This document shows positions 26,001 through 38,235 of a DNA stretch of 64,000 nt, piece after piece; the first letter of the stretch is position 1, and each line of letters starts with the position of its first letter. Under the pieces are notes generated by a model. The model made no database searches and was not told the DNA's origin. It was given only the letters and a program-made list of their open reading frames with translations. The DNA lies in the NCBI RefSeq assembly GCF_954871325.1, contig NC_088778.1, positions 1,240,001 to 1,304,000 on the forward strand, given 5' to 3'. Position numbers and translations under genes: made by a program. The stretch is from Gordionus sp. m RMFG-2023. Taxonomy: Eukaryota > Nematomorpha > Gordioida > Chordodea > Parachordodidae.

Positions 26001-29000
26001 TTAAACGGACTATATATTTTTTTTGCTCCACAAAAAAAAAATTAAATTCAGTAACTTCCCAAATGATTTTTTTTGGTCGGAACACCCTTTTGTCCCAAAT
26101 CGGATTTAACAGCTGTGAGTGACGTTGACATGTATTAATCGCTAAATTATGTATAAATTTTTTTTTTATTTATTTACTTTTTTTCTTTCCTAGAGGTGAA
26201 TTCGATTTGATGTATATTGTGAATTTACCATTTACGATAATACAAAAAAAAAGCAATTTAAAAACTGTCATTTATTTATGTAATCTGTAAAAAAAAAAGA
26301 AATAATAATAATTTTTTTCACTTACAAGAAGGGTTTGCAGACAGAATCAAAGGCATCCATCCCTTTCTTTCAATTTATTTTTTTTTTAAAAAACTCTTAG
26401 TCCCAAAATCAATTTTTTTATAAACTATTTCGGCATACGGGACAAGCATTGTAGACGACAATTATTTTGGTTATAAATTTTTTTTTATGAAGTAAAATTG
26501 TTTAAAATTTACTGATTTTTCTTCTAAGACTTCTTTGGCGTTGACATTTTAACAACAGGATATTATTTTTCATTTATAATATAAAAAAAATTTATTATTA
26601 TTTCGTAATAAAAATGACAAATTAATTTTTTTTTCAAAAAGGCATAAATATAAATATATAAATATATTATATAATGCAGTAAATAATTTCTTACGTGGAA
26701 TTTTTTTTCAATTGAGTGAATAGAAGAATATTTTTTTATTTAAGAATTTTTTTATAACCTCAATATAATTTTTACAACCTTTTTTGCGATAATAAAATAT
26801 AATATTTATATTTAAAAAAAATTTTTTAAAAAATGTTACATGAAATTAGATATATATATATGATTTATATAAGTAGAGGTATATTAAAAAGAAACAAAGC
26901 CAGAAACCACCCTTACAATTTAGAAAAGTATCGTTTAGCTCTAATTGAGTCATGTGTCATTAAGCTGTACATGATACTTAACAAATTGTAAGGGTAACTA
27001 AACTAAACTATTTTGTAAATAAAACTTTAATACTTGTTAATTTAAGTTAATATACATGTACAAAAAAAACAAATACCCAATCAAAAAGCAAATATAAGGA
27101 TAAAGGAATTTACCATGTTATTTTCCTTGAAGCGCAAAATTTCTTTGGAAATAACGTCAGTCTTTTCTTCGTCTAAAGCAATATTCTAAGATAAAAAAAT
27201 AATAAAATTTGATTTCTTGTAATCGTAAAATGAAAAATTCTTGAAATATTTTTAGAGTTTAGCATAAAAACCTATCTATTGATACGGAAAATACCAAAAC
27301 CAAAGAATTCTATAGGACATGAATAATTTTGAAAAGAAAAAAGTAATGAAAAATTTAAAAATTATTACCCCAATTTTTTGAGTTTTATTCAATTTTTCTT
27401 TGGTAGCTTGTAGCTCATCCTCGGCTATAGGAATTTATTTATTAGAAAAATGTATCAATAAATAAATACGGTTTTCAATTTTATAAGGTCACCTAATCTT
27501 ATAACTAATCAATTGCTTAGCTGAAAAGGTGTGAAACTGGTGAGAAAAGATTATTCGGTTACATTGACCAAAAAGGCCTTTGGGTAATTTTTCATGGTAA
27601 ATCACCCAGTGTTCGAGACGACCAATTTTAAAATGGGTGAAACTCGGTAACGGAAGTTAAATAGATTGTCATAATAGAACCGGAGTTATGAACGCTCAAA
27701 GTCCAATAAAAGGACCCTAAAATTACTAGATTAACTTACCAGATAAACATTTGGTCCAAGTTACAAATATATCATTTTATAACCCTTTGTAATTTCTCCT
27801 AAATACCAGTATTATCAGTTTTAATCTATTTCCGGTGAAACAAAAAAATTTATCTAATGATAAACAACCTCACTAATATATATATATAAAGTATTTACAT
27901 TTTATAAATTTTGCGAATAAATTTTTTTTTTCAAATAAAAATATATGCATTTAATATTATAGATGACCTATGTGATATTTTCAATTATACATACTAGAAA
28001 TTTCTTTGTACCATAAAATACGTTATAATTATTTTTAAAATTAGCGCCCTCTATAACTAATACATTTTAAAATTAGCGCCCTCTATAACTAATTTTTTTT
28101 TATTCCTAAAATTATAAAGGCTAAATAAAATTTAAATTCTTATTCTCTCCATTAATATTTTTTTTACTTAAATATTTAAAGAAATAAAGAAAAAAAGAAA
28201 GAACATATTTGATGGGTCTAGTCCTTTCTAATTGTGCCCTTCTCAAAATATTTTTTTTTTATTGTTTAGCCGGAAATAGAATGGCACTGAAGATTTTTAA
28301 AAGAATTTTGGCATCTTCTTAAGGACAATTCTGAGAGCTACGGAATGATATATATATTTCGTGATCCACGCAAACATCTTTACCGGTCTTAACAAATTCG
28401 TGGGCGTTTTCTTTGATGAGCTTTTTGATCTCGTGCAATATGTTGTTGTCTCTTTTGACGGCGTTAACGTCCGGTTTGAAAATCTCCTCGTCCGTTTCCG
28501 CCTTGCTATCGCCGCTGTTATTGAGCGAACCGCCATCTTTGCGTTTGTTGAGTCGGTACTCTCTGAGCTTTTCCTTGCTCTTGGCATCAACTTTTACCTA
28601 TCACATTATAAACAGTATTATGGATTTAAAAAAAATGTGTATGTGCCATAATATTTTTAAAGTTGGTGAGTGAATTAAATGGCGAACGATAATCTTTAAC
28701 AAGTCATTTGTTAAAATATTGATCCCGTATATATTTTTTTTTTCACATACACAACTAATCACATGTTTGAGGCATTTATAATATTACCATCTGTGGCCAC
28801 CATTTTAATAATAATAAAAAAATAATGACGGCCAGATGCTCATTTATATTACCTGGCTAACAATTTTCATATTGTCGCGTTTATAATAAACGATGATGAA
28901 GCATAGTTTATCTCTCTTGATTTAGGGTTAATTTCTAAAAATTAATTATTCTGGCCCGATCCCAGTGTAATTTTTTGCTATTTTATCTAGAATACAACAA

Positions 29001-32000
29001 TAAATTGATTCCCTCGGGGATAGGGGTAAGTTGGGATTTGTTAATTTTAAAATATTTCCAGATATGACTCAATGAATTCTATTGCTAACCCTTTAAAAAT
29101 TATCTACCAGTGATTACGCATAATTCCAGAGGGGGTGCATAATAACTAGGAAAACCATCGTTGACTTGGTGGACACAAATGATCTTACCAATTGTCAACC
29201 CCATATCAGATGATTATGGGCCAGAAAACTAGAACCGAAACAAATTTAAGAACCAGAACTCATTTTTAAATCAGAAACAGGTTATGACATAAGTGAAGGC
29301 AGGTAGGTTATTCACATAAAATTCCCTAGAATATTTTTAACCAGATATGCCCTGCAACTGCTACATTTACATCGTTAAAGGAGCCACTAGCTGATATCGA
29401 GAATGTCTAATTATAAATTATATATATCTCATTTACAAATTTTTTTTTAATATAAATTCTTTCCCCTGAGATGGGTGTATTTGACAAAATTTAATAACAA
29501 TTTTTTTTACAATATTAAAGCGTTTTGCTATTCAGCCAGCCATTGGTTAGTTGAGAAGTCTGCGGCACGCATTTCATATGCTTTTTAATATTAAAATTTT
29601 ATTTAGGCATTTAAAGATTCAAAATAATTTTGCCCAAAGTTTAATTTTCATATTTAAACATAATATAAACTCTTTTTTTAAAAAAAAAATAAATATTATT
29701 TTAAATTTTTAGAGTCGATTGACATGTACGTAGATATGCCATCTTAAACCAAAAGTAATTTTTAAAAAAAAATCTGGTAAAAATTTGGACATAGAGCTAT
29801 AATCGATATCTAGGTTAATGAAATATAGGATGTATTTCATCGTTAAATGTTCGCCCACATGTAAATAATAGACAATTAGCATCAAGAATACTGAACAAAG
29901 GGCTCCTTTGTTCCCATTCCATTCTTAGCCAAAAAAAAAATATGATTTTGTTCCATGTTTAAACTACGGAAGGCGTTGCTAAATATCAGAGTTGTTAAAG
30001 GATCTAGATACAAGTATCTAGATATAAAAATATGGTATCTGTATCTAGATAGATTTTTGATTAAAATATCTGTATCTAGATATTATTTTAGACGATGTAT
30101 CTGTATCTAGATCCATTTAAAAAGTATCTTTTAACAACTCTGCTAAATATATCCAATTTTATTTCTACACCCTGCCCAACCCCGGATTTTTTTTTAAAAT
30201 GAAATTTTAAGGGCTATTTGGATTTTTTTTTAAAAATAATATATTATATTTATTTTTAAATTTTTATAGCTAATAATGGCTATCGAATATTTAAAATAAA
30301 TTTAGACCCGGCCATGGTATATTTAATTAAAATACGGCCTGGCCTTAGTACCCAGGCTAGGCTTACGGTCGGGCCTGCAGGTTTCTGTTATAATACCAAT
30401 TTTTAAGCTATATAGTATCGATTAATTAAGACATTTTGTACAAAAAAAAATATTTCTATTTGTGCGTTGGTGCTATCAATAAAAATTTGAATGTCAAAAA
30501 AAGTATTTCTAAAACGTCAACAACAATATTTATCCATTGAAATTTTAAAACTTTAAATTTGTTTTTAAATAAAAACAAGTTCAAATATTTTCAAAAAACA
30601 TGATTTTTAAAATACAAAAATTTATAATTTTATCATAATAAATAGTAAATTAAATATTGAGCAAGCTAGGTTTAAATTTTAAAAAACGAATATTTGTGTA
30701 ATTGATATTATATAATATTTTTAGTGTTGTAAACGAACGCGTTCAAAATGAACGCATTCGTGAACGAAGTTCGTTTTTTTGAAAAAAGGTGATGAACGGC
30801 GTTCCTTTTTTTGACGAACTTTGAACGTGAACGCGTTCCTTTTCTTTGATGAACGCGTTCAATTTTACGTTCGTTCAATTTTAAAAACACTTTTTATTTT
30901 TATTTATTTGAAAAATTAATAATAATCCGCATTTTTTAACAAAAAAGTCTTAATAAGATTAAAGTTTATCTATTTGAATATTTTATATTTTAATTTAATA
31001 GATTAGCATTTGCATGGATATAAATATTTCATCATCAGATTCTGAAAATCAAAATTCAATATTAGATGAATATGAATTACCATGGCCCAAATATCAAAAA
31101 TATTTCACTGTTTTAAAATCAATTCCGAGATATCCTTTTTTTTGACGAGGAAGAAGAGGGCAGATTGGAGAAACATTAAATGTTTTTAATAAATTCCCCC
31201 TTTTAAAAGAATTGTTTATCAAGTATAACACCGCAATCCCTTCATCTGCCCCTGTTGAGCGAGTTTTTAGTATAGCTAACGCTGTATTAACTGCCAAGCG
31301 TTCATGCCTATCAGATGAAAATTTTGAAAAGCAATTATTATTAAAAATTAATAAGAAAAATTTTTTTATAAATTTATTTTTTTTATCGCTCTATTATATT
31401 GTATTTATAATTATATTATCAAAAATAAAACTATTATTTTTTATCATGGCTAATATATTGTGTTGAAAAATATAAGGCATTTATTTATATCAAATTAAAT
31501 TTTGAAAAAAAATTTATCATAAAATTTTGAACGTATGAACGCGTTCACCTTTTTTTAAAAATGTTTACAGCACTAAATATTTTAGATAATTTTAAAAATT
31601 GTTTTTTTTAAATAAAAACTGAAACCAATAAATATATTAATAGGAATCTAGAAAATATATATGACAAAAATTAAGGGAAGTCAACCAGATCCATCAACCG
31701 TACGATCTCACTACTTGGCTCTACCCCCAACCCCATATATAACTGCAACTCTCTTGATATTACTGATGAAGAATTCATCACTTAAACCATTTCGCATTGG
31801 ACATATTTTGATAGTTAACATTGTAGAGGCAGGCAATGCCTAGCCCAACCCGCGGAAATTATTTGTATTTTTGGGATGGCCGATAATTAATTATACCCTC
31901 CCTGTCCCCTAAAATTATTTTATACGAGTTGTCCTCTCCTGCCCCAAACCGGCTTAATAATTTTATAAAGGGAAATTATCAGCTCTAATATTTGCAAAAT

Positions 32001-35000
32001 TTTAGCAACCTGTTTTAGGATATTTTTCTACAATTTGTCTGGCCCAGTCTGGAAAACCTATTTCTAGCCCAGTCTTCTAATAAGAAAATATTTTAGATTA
32101 TTTTTACAGTTCAATAAAGCAAATATTAAGTTAATCGTGACAATACCAGATCTCAAGGATTAGAGGATCCTTCAGTAACTGTTCCCGTGAATGATACTAT
32201 GACCAGTGTAACTTTAACCAAAGCTCATTATTACAATAATAAAACAGGAAATTATAACACTAAAATGTGGAGTTGATAAGGAGACTATTCACAATATAGT
32301 CAAAATGTTTGTCTTTTATACAGTTTTGGAGTTCAAGATTCGCATAAAAATCCCAAATTACCCCAATCTTAAAAGCTCTGAGTAGTGTTGTCAAATGGCC
32401 CAACCGGGGGCAAATCAGATCTTAATCGGGCCGTTTTTAAAAAACCGACCAAAATCAGGCCATTTAACAAGGCTACTTTAGAAGCTTTAAATGCATAAAT
32501 TAAACCATAGATAATGCACTCTCTACTCCTAAATAAGATTTATGTAAGATAAAATAATTCAGAAATAGAAAACAAATCATTTTAGCTCTATTCTATGATA
32601 ATATTATGTTAGGTAAAATAATAACCATTTACGTACCATAAGTTTTTTCCCACCCAAATCAAAAGTGTGCAACAGTCTAATGGATCTGAGGGTTGCTTCT
32701 GGATCATCAAACTCGCAGAAACCAAAGGCTATAAGATTGCATTTGTATAATTATTAAAAAAAAAATTTATTTATTAGTAATAACAGATCTAATTAAACAA
32801 CCTTCATATAATGTAGTTAACCCTTTAAAGTCCTGTGAGCCTATTTGACATCATCTTATTGAATGTTATTTTTTAACGTTTGAAACCACTCAATGATTTA
32901 ATTTTAACATTTTCAAATAAATATACAAATGTATTCCATCGTATTTTATCAATTATAATAAAAAATATATGCTTTTGTTTTTATTTTATTATCATGTGAA
33001 TTTTGACTATATTTCCGTTTCGATTTTTTCTGAATATTTTAATTGAAAAATTTTGAAAACTGTTTATTTTACAAAGACAAAATATTCAAATATGTCATCA
33101 TTAATTTATATTTTTTTTAAATTTTAATTATTTTTGTAAATATAATTTTAAAATTATGATGCCAAATTAACTCATTGGGAATTTAATAAAGTATCTTATT
33201 AGCATTGAATAAATTTTATTTTTCATAGATGTCAAATAAAATAATTATAATTGAAGGTGATATTTCGGAAACGGATATTGATAATGAGGATAATTTTAAT
33301 CCTAATCTAAGTAGTAATTGAGTATTAAAAAATATTGAATCATTTGATACAACATATTCTAAAAAAAATTTCTAATCACCAAAATAATATTCCAACACCA
33401 TATCACTTCAAATAATATTTTGTTTGATAGTTACTTCAAAAAAATAAAAAATCTTTTATAAAACTTATAACATTTAAATCTCAAATAGTTCCTGCCTTGT
33501 TAATTGAAGATTAGTAAAAGAAAAATAGGGAGACCATCAAATGAAAATCCTAAAATACAAAAAGGATCCAAGTTACCTCAGATAATAACTGACGATAGAT
33601 ATGATAATTTAGGGCAGGCATTGGCCAGAAGTTTCTAAGACTCGAAAAAGATGTAAATTATGTGTTATCGCATATTTAAGGACTATGTGTGAGGAAATAA
33701 ATTTTTTAGTTTTATTTTAAAAAGTCGATCTTTAAAGGGTTAAGGATATGCCAAAATTAGATATCGGATCTAATTGGCACTGATATTTAGCCCCTCTTCA
33801 AAAAACATTGGCTCAAACCAATATTTTAGGAACCCAAGTCCAACCCAATATTTTTATTCGTTTGTTTTACTTAATAAATAATTTTGTAATAAATTATTTG
33901 AAAGAAATAAAAAATATTCAAATCAGCTGTTCTATAAAATGTGCAAAAAAAAGGTAGTTAACATTTGTACCAGTGGCGTAGCTACGAGGGTGGTTTTCGA
34001 GTTTGGACCCCTCCCAGAGCAAATATTTTTTTTAGATTATACGTTCAAAAGACTTAAAAGTTACTTTATATCAAATAAATACCATGAATATTTATATTTT
34101 TGATGTTCGTGGAATGATAATTTGAGATAATCTACGAAATTATAGTAATATATTATTGATGCATTAACTATATTTATTATATAATATCCAAGATATTGTT
34201 ATGATTTTTAAGATAAACCCAGCCGAAGGCCCATTAAAGGGGTCTGGGAGGTGAAGCCCCCAGTCTTATATATGTATGGACCCCCTCACGTCACTGATTT
34301 GTACATTATTTTATATTATATTATCTCCAACAAGAAAAGGAATCTGTCACATTTACCAACGGCTCAATTTAATTAATCTTTAAAAATGGTTAACTCAAGG
34401 TTTAGGCCATAAGTAAATTACTTCACGCTTATTGATTTTGCCCACAAGTGACAGGACTTCTAGTGCCAAATTTTCTAGACTTATGTGATATTATTGAGGT
34501 ATAATCATGATTATGTAAAATTTGGTCAAATATAGATTGTTAACAGTAGATTCATATGCAGACATTAAAAATATTTTAGAGAATAAAAAAAATAAATACC
34601 TTTGATCATTTATGCTGTTGGTTTATTTTAAATATATAAAAATGATAATTAGGCATAATTTTTTTGCAGTAATTAGCATCATTTTTATTTTTAACATGAG
34701 GGCTGATCTCTCCCCCCCCCAGTAGTTAAAACATTTAATAAAAAAAATCTTATGCTACAACTAATATTTAATAGGATATTCAGTTACAAAACAGGTTCTA
34801 CAGTAAAATTATGTATATAATTTTATATAGTAAAATGAATCCATAATAAAAAATAATATATAATTTTGCTAAATTAGGTGATATTTTCTAATATATTAAA
34901 AATTTTGATATAAAAAAATAAGAAGCTATTACCTTGTAACTTTCCTCCTACTCCTTGAACTCGTTTCCAACTAATAATGTTTCCAATTTTGCTCAAAATA

Positions 35001-35446
35001 TTTCTGACTAGCATATCAGGGGCTTTTTCATTTATATTACCGACAAATACTGTTGTAGTGGGATTAGATTTAATTAATGATGGAGCAGGCTGAAATGATA
35101 AGAATATTATTTAAAACAATGTTAAAGATTTTTCTAAATTAAAGTAAATTGAGCCATTACCAATTTTTCAAGTATAGGAAGACTGACAACAGGTAAAGGT
35201 GTAAGAGTTGGTCTAGCAGTTGGATATACATATGATTGCATGGGTTGATTCATGTTAGGCATTTGACCTGGAAATCCCATAGAAGGTGGGGGTACATATA
35301 CCTAATTTATACATATAATTTATTTAGTCACAAAAATATGCAAATTAGCTTACTCCTTGCATAATATTCATAGGCATCATTGACATACCGGGTGGCATCA
35401 TATAACTCATTTGAGGGATCATATGTGCTTGATTTGGAAAGGACAT
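20002..35446 (-). CDS. RBM25: RBM25, U1-associated splicing regulator (RRM, RE-rich region, PWI)
   Basis: Nuclear pre-mRNA splicing factor; in known family members the RRM and PWI domains bind RNA and the protein acts with U1 snRNP in splice-site choice. I traced 19 exons whose splice phases all agree: 35354-35446, 35161-35301, 34933-35089, 32637-32728, 28384-28597, 27369-27424, 27114-27185, 25670-25785, 25248-25343, 24815-24995, 24520-24683, 23367-23517, 22975-23203, 22739-22795, 22353-22490, 22156-22233, 20916-21127, 20608-20754, 20002-20100. They give about 830 aa, against 843 in human. Residues 1-78 are Met/Pro-rich. The RRM spans about 88-167, with RNP2 VFVGNI (92-97) and an RNP1-like LQAFGFCEF (129-137). 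A charged RE-rich region holds ERRKLERKLREKEASYQE (ends 406) and LKEFLEDYLDDRDD (exon 11). The PWI domain runs from about 750 to the C-terminus (KPWINKK, then SPQSILDD, then LLIYEIEAKKAG). Exons 9, 11 and 13 use weak GTTT donors. Introns 3, 4 and 11 carry transposon relics. Start chosen as the first ATG, MSFPNQAH. Confidence 0.96.
23556..24101. mobile_element. piggyBac-type relic in RBM25 intron 11
   Basis: Several blocks match the left part of the piggyBac relic at 32821: AATTTGACATCATC, TTGAATGTTATTTT, CTCAATGATT and TCGTATTTTATCAAT, in the same order. A TTAACCCTTTAAGGTCAGG end lies at about 24098 in the same orientation, so there may be two abutting copies. No usable coding sequence. Confidence 0.5.
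28041..28095. repeat. 32-bp tandem duplication
   Basis: TTAGCGCCCTCTATAACTAA occurs at 28041 and again at 28073, within RBM25 intron 5 (27425-28383). The two copies are identical over at least 20 bp, so the duplication is recent or slippage-derived. Confidence 0.85.
29987..30141. mobile_element. Family B MITE (TATCTAGATA element), copy 1
   Basis: 155 bp with inverted ends CAGAGTTGTTAAA...TTTAACAACTCTG, flanked by a perfect 8-bp duplication CTAAATAT (29979-29986 and 30142-30149), which marks hAT-type insertion. The interior is dominated by TATCTAGATA or close variants (ATCTAGATAC, GTATCTAGAT, TATCTGTATCTAGAT). It lies in RBM25 intron 4. No coding potential. Confidence 0.9.
30160..30388. mobile_element. 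Family C MITE, decayed
   Basis: The right end in reverse complement reads CAGAAACCTGCAGGCCCGAC, matching the family C terminus. CCCGGCC and CCCAGGC blocks flank an A/T core. The left end is worn. It sits just beyond the family B copy in RBM25 intron 4. Confidence 0.5.
30722..31575. mobile_element. hAT DNA transposon relic with transposase remnant
   Basis: 854 bp, ends TAGTGTTGTAAAC and, in reverse complement, TAGTGCTGTAAAC. A perfect 8-bp target duplication AATATTTT flanks it (30714-30721 and 31576-31583). Both subterminal zones are packed with GAACGCGTTC palindromes. On the plus strand near 31207-31340 is the C-terminal hAT dimerisation motif: PSSAPVERVFS, then LTAKRSCLSDENFE, then LLLKIN. 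Weaker coding-like sequence near 31020-31110 precedes it. The rest of the transposase is gone, so the element is an internally deleted derivative. It lies in RBM25 intron 4. Confidence 0.92.
31207..31350 (+). pseudogene. hAT transposase C-terminal fragment
   Basis: About 45 residues match the hATC dimerisation region, with signature SSAPVERVFSIANAVLTAKR followed by LSDENFEKQLLLK. The sequence upstream of roughly KYNTAIP is not readable as an intact transposase, so no active enzyme is expected. Confidence 0.85.
32393..32475. mobile_element. Compact family A derivative
   Basis: It starts TAGTGTTGTCAAATGG and ends CCATTTAACAAGGCTA. The two arms (GGCCCAACCGG.../...AATCAGGCC) are close to each other, with almost none of the usual 230-bp interior. 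RBM25 intron 4. Confidence 0.5.
32821..33739 (+). mobile_element. piggyBac transposon relic
   Basis: 919 bp with inverted ends CCCTTTAAAG...CTTTAAAGGG, bounded on both sides by TTAA (32817-32820 and 33740-33743), the piggyBac target. A plus-strand start at 33229 reads MSNKIIIIEGDISETDID, an acidic N-terminus typical of piggyBac transposases, and stops after about 30 codons. Near 33515-33700 is a C-terminal zone with RKIGRPSNENPK, RYDNLG and a Cys pair (KMCKLC) followed by TMCEE, recalling the C-terminal zinc-binding cysteines of the family. The catalytic core is missing. It lies in RBM25 intron 3. Confidence 0.87.
33971..34296. mobile_element. hAT-type MITE, CAGTGGCGTAGC group
   Basis: 326 bp, left end CAGTGGCGTAGCTACGAGGG, right end in reverse complement CAGTGACGTGAGGGG. 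A perfect 8-bp target duplication ATTTGTAC flanks it (33963-33970 and 34297-34304). The terminal motif is widespread among non-autonomous hAT elements of invertebrates. It lies in RBM25 intron 3. Confidence 0.9.
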
Positions 35447-35900
35447 AAATTACAATATTTTAAAATTTTTAATAAAAGATGGCGTACGCTAATTCAAAAA
35501 TGGATCGATTATTTAGCTTTATGTTAACATATGCCTATTACTTTACTATATGTTACCTCAATCGGAAATAGCATTTTAATAGCATTTAGAACCCATATAT
35601 TCATTGAATTTTTCTAAATATAGACTTTAGCCTTTGATTTTAAATAAAGAAAATATCTTTCAAAATGTAAAGCACCTATTTCACTGAAAAATAAATATTT
35701 TGAGTTAGCTCGCAATTTTTAAGAGCTTAGCCTGAGTTTGGCATATAATTTTAGTAAAAGATAAAAAGTAAACATATATTTAATATAAAATGATAAACAT
35801 TATTTATTCCTATTATTCCTGTAGCTATTTCTTTCATCACCAAATTCCTTTATGCGATAATATTACCTAGAACATCTGTCTGAATATTTATTTCCAGACT

Positions 35901-36084
35901 CTTTAACTATCCCTTAATAATATAATTTAATGAAATTTGAAGATATCAAAAATTTTCACAATTGAATTCATATAATTTATATAACTAGCTTACTTTAACT
36001 ATCCCTTAATAATATAATTTAATGAAATTTGAGGATATCAAAAATTTTCACAATTGAATTCATATAATTTATATAACTAGCTTA
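35901..36084. repeat. 92-bp tandem duplication
   Basis: CTTTAACTATCCCTTAATAA starts at 35901 and again at 35993. The two 92-bp units differ by a single visible base, and the start of a third unit (CTTTAACTA) follows at 36085. It lies 450-640 bp upstream of the RBM25 start codon, in the likely promoter area. Confidence 0.92.
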
Positions 36085-38100
36085 CTTTAACTATTTTTAA
36101 ATAAAACTAAAAGATATTTTACTAAACTTCATACCAATAATTTTTATTCCTCCTCATCCAATATAAACACTACCCTTACCTTTGTTGCATATCTCCAAAC
36201 TGGTCATTGTCCTATAGCTTCACTAAAGGGGCATAGGGGCTCGGGTATACTGAAAAATGTGAAGAGCCCCTCAAAATTTGAATTTTTTATATAAGATGCA
36301 ATTTCGATAATGTTAGCTAAAAAAAAATGTAATTTTGTATAATGATAGCTAAAAAAATAAATAATTATGAAAAATTTTTTAGAAGTTTTTGAGCCAACTG
36401 AATTTGTATAGGCTAGTGTCACCACTACTTAAACTTAATATTTGTTCTTAACCTGAACCATATTTTTTGATATCTAATAAATGGTCTTGCTTACAATCTA
36501 TAGTCCACATCAACCTTTAGCATTAATAGTTTTATAATAAATTTAGTTATTGCTCCTCATAGATTATGCACAAAGAACAAATAAAAAAAAATAATAAATA
36601 TTAATTTATTACTAAATAATATTTAATTCAACAAAATTTATTTATTTAATTTAAACAAAATTAGAAATTTTTATCAAAATATATATTATAAATATAAGAA
36701 TGTTCTAAAACTATTTCCTGAATAAATCAGTATTTTCTTGAATAATGTTATTATAATTGGATATTATGTTGAATAAATACATCTTGAGTTAATAATTACA
36801 TTTTACATACATACATATGAGAATTATCCAAAACTATTTTCTTGAATGATAAGTATGTATTTCCTTGAATGTGATTGTTGAATAATATAATTTTAGTTTT
36901 ACAAATTGTAATATTTTTGAATAATATTATTTTAGTTTTACAATTTGTAACCTTTATTTTAGTTTTCAAATGGTAACCTTTATTTTAGTCGTAACTGATA
37001 TTTTAGTTTATTTTAAGATTATACTTTTATGTTAGTCAAATATTATTTTTTGTAAAATATATATATATATAGTAAATGGATGAACATTTTATATAGACAT
37101 AATATATAAAATATATTTTTTTGTTTTCCTTTTTTGTCTACACTTAAAATCTCTTCAGTGATGAGTATGTTTTGTTATAATATTAAAATTAAATGATAAT
37201 GGCATCTTGATTTAATTTAACTAATTTAATTTCCTTATCTTATCATAGATTTGGGAGACTTCTATAATTAAGCAGACACTCCACTACCCTATAAAGGGCC
37301 TCATCTGTATAGTAAATTTACTTACACTGTATGGCAATAATTTACCCTACACTCAGGGCCGGTTTAATTAATGAGGTATGACGGTTTTTAAACATTGAGC
37401 ATAGATTGGCAAGAATAGAGAAATAAGGTGAAAATAAGATTAAAAACAAAATTTGTTAAATATTTTATTATTATTATATTATATCTAAAAACATAGTATA
37501 TATATATATAAAAAGTTAATTGAAAAATATATAATATCACGTTTTTGTGAATAGTTAAATTATATCAAACACATCAATTTATAATATAAGATTAACTATT
37601 CAAATTTAAGATTAATTCTTTAAATTTATATATGATCAATCAACATTCCCCCTCTTCTACAAAGAACGAAGCTTCTTCTCAGCAGTCATCGAGAGCTTGT
37701 TGTCCCAGAAGTTTTTTCCCGTTTCGATTGTACTCGGTTTTATCTTGGCCTCAAATGTTCTCGTAGGCTTGATTCTATCACGTAGGTTTGATAAAATCGT
37801 TTATTAGAGTTGCGTAAGTTTGTACGTTTTCTGTAGGCTTGATATCCTTATCGTATGTTGTTCACATTTATCAAAATTGTTATTATCATGTTTCATAATT
37901 AATCCAGTCGAGTATTGGAATTTAGAATAAATCGGAATATGTAATTTGGAATAGTTGATCAAATCAAATATATGAATAATATGCACGAATAAAATTTTGA
38001 ATTTCGGAACAATAAAATATGTAATAAGGAATGATAATTTAAGGAATAAGGAATAAAATAAGGAATGATAAATCATAATGATTATTATATTATTTTTTAT

Positions 38101-38235
38101 TAATCATAGCGTTTTATACTTTTAGCGTTTTATGCGTTTTATATTTTTAGCGTTTTACATTTTTTGCGTTTTAGATTTTTTAGCGTTTTACATTTTTTAG
38201 CGTTTCAATATTTAATTAGTAGCGTTTTAATATTT
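38101..38235. repeat. AGCGTTTTA minisatellite inside the LTR element
   Basis: About eight to nine irregular copies of TTTTTAGCGTTTTA-like units, 14-20 bp apart. It lies within the interior of the LTR element. Confidence 0.85.

Noticed and set aside
28361-28651. Overlapping plus-strand frames and a second minus frame at RBM25 exon 5
   Set aside because: Shadows of the exon. Only the frame starting VKVDAKSKEKLREY continues the RRM and splices in phase.
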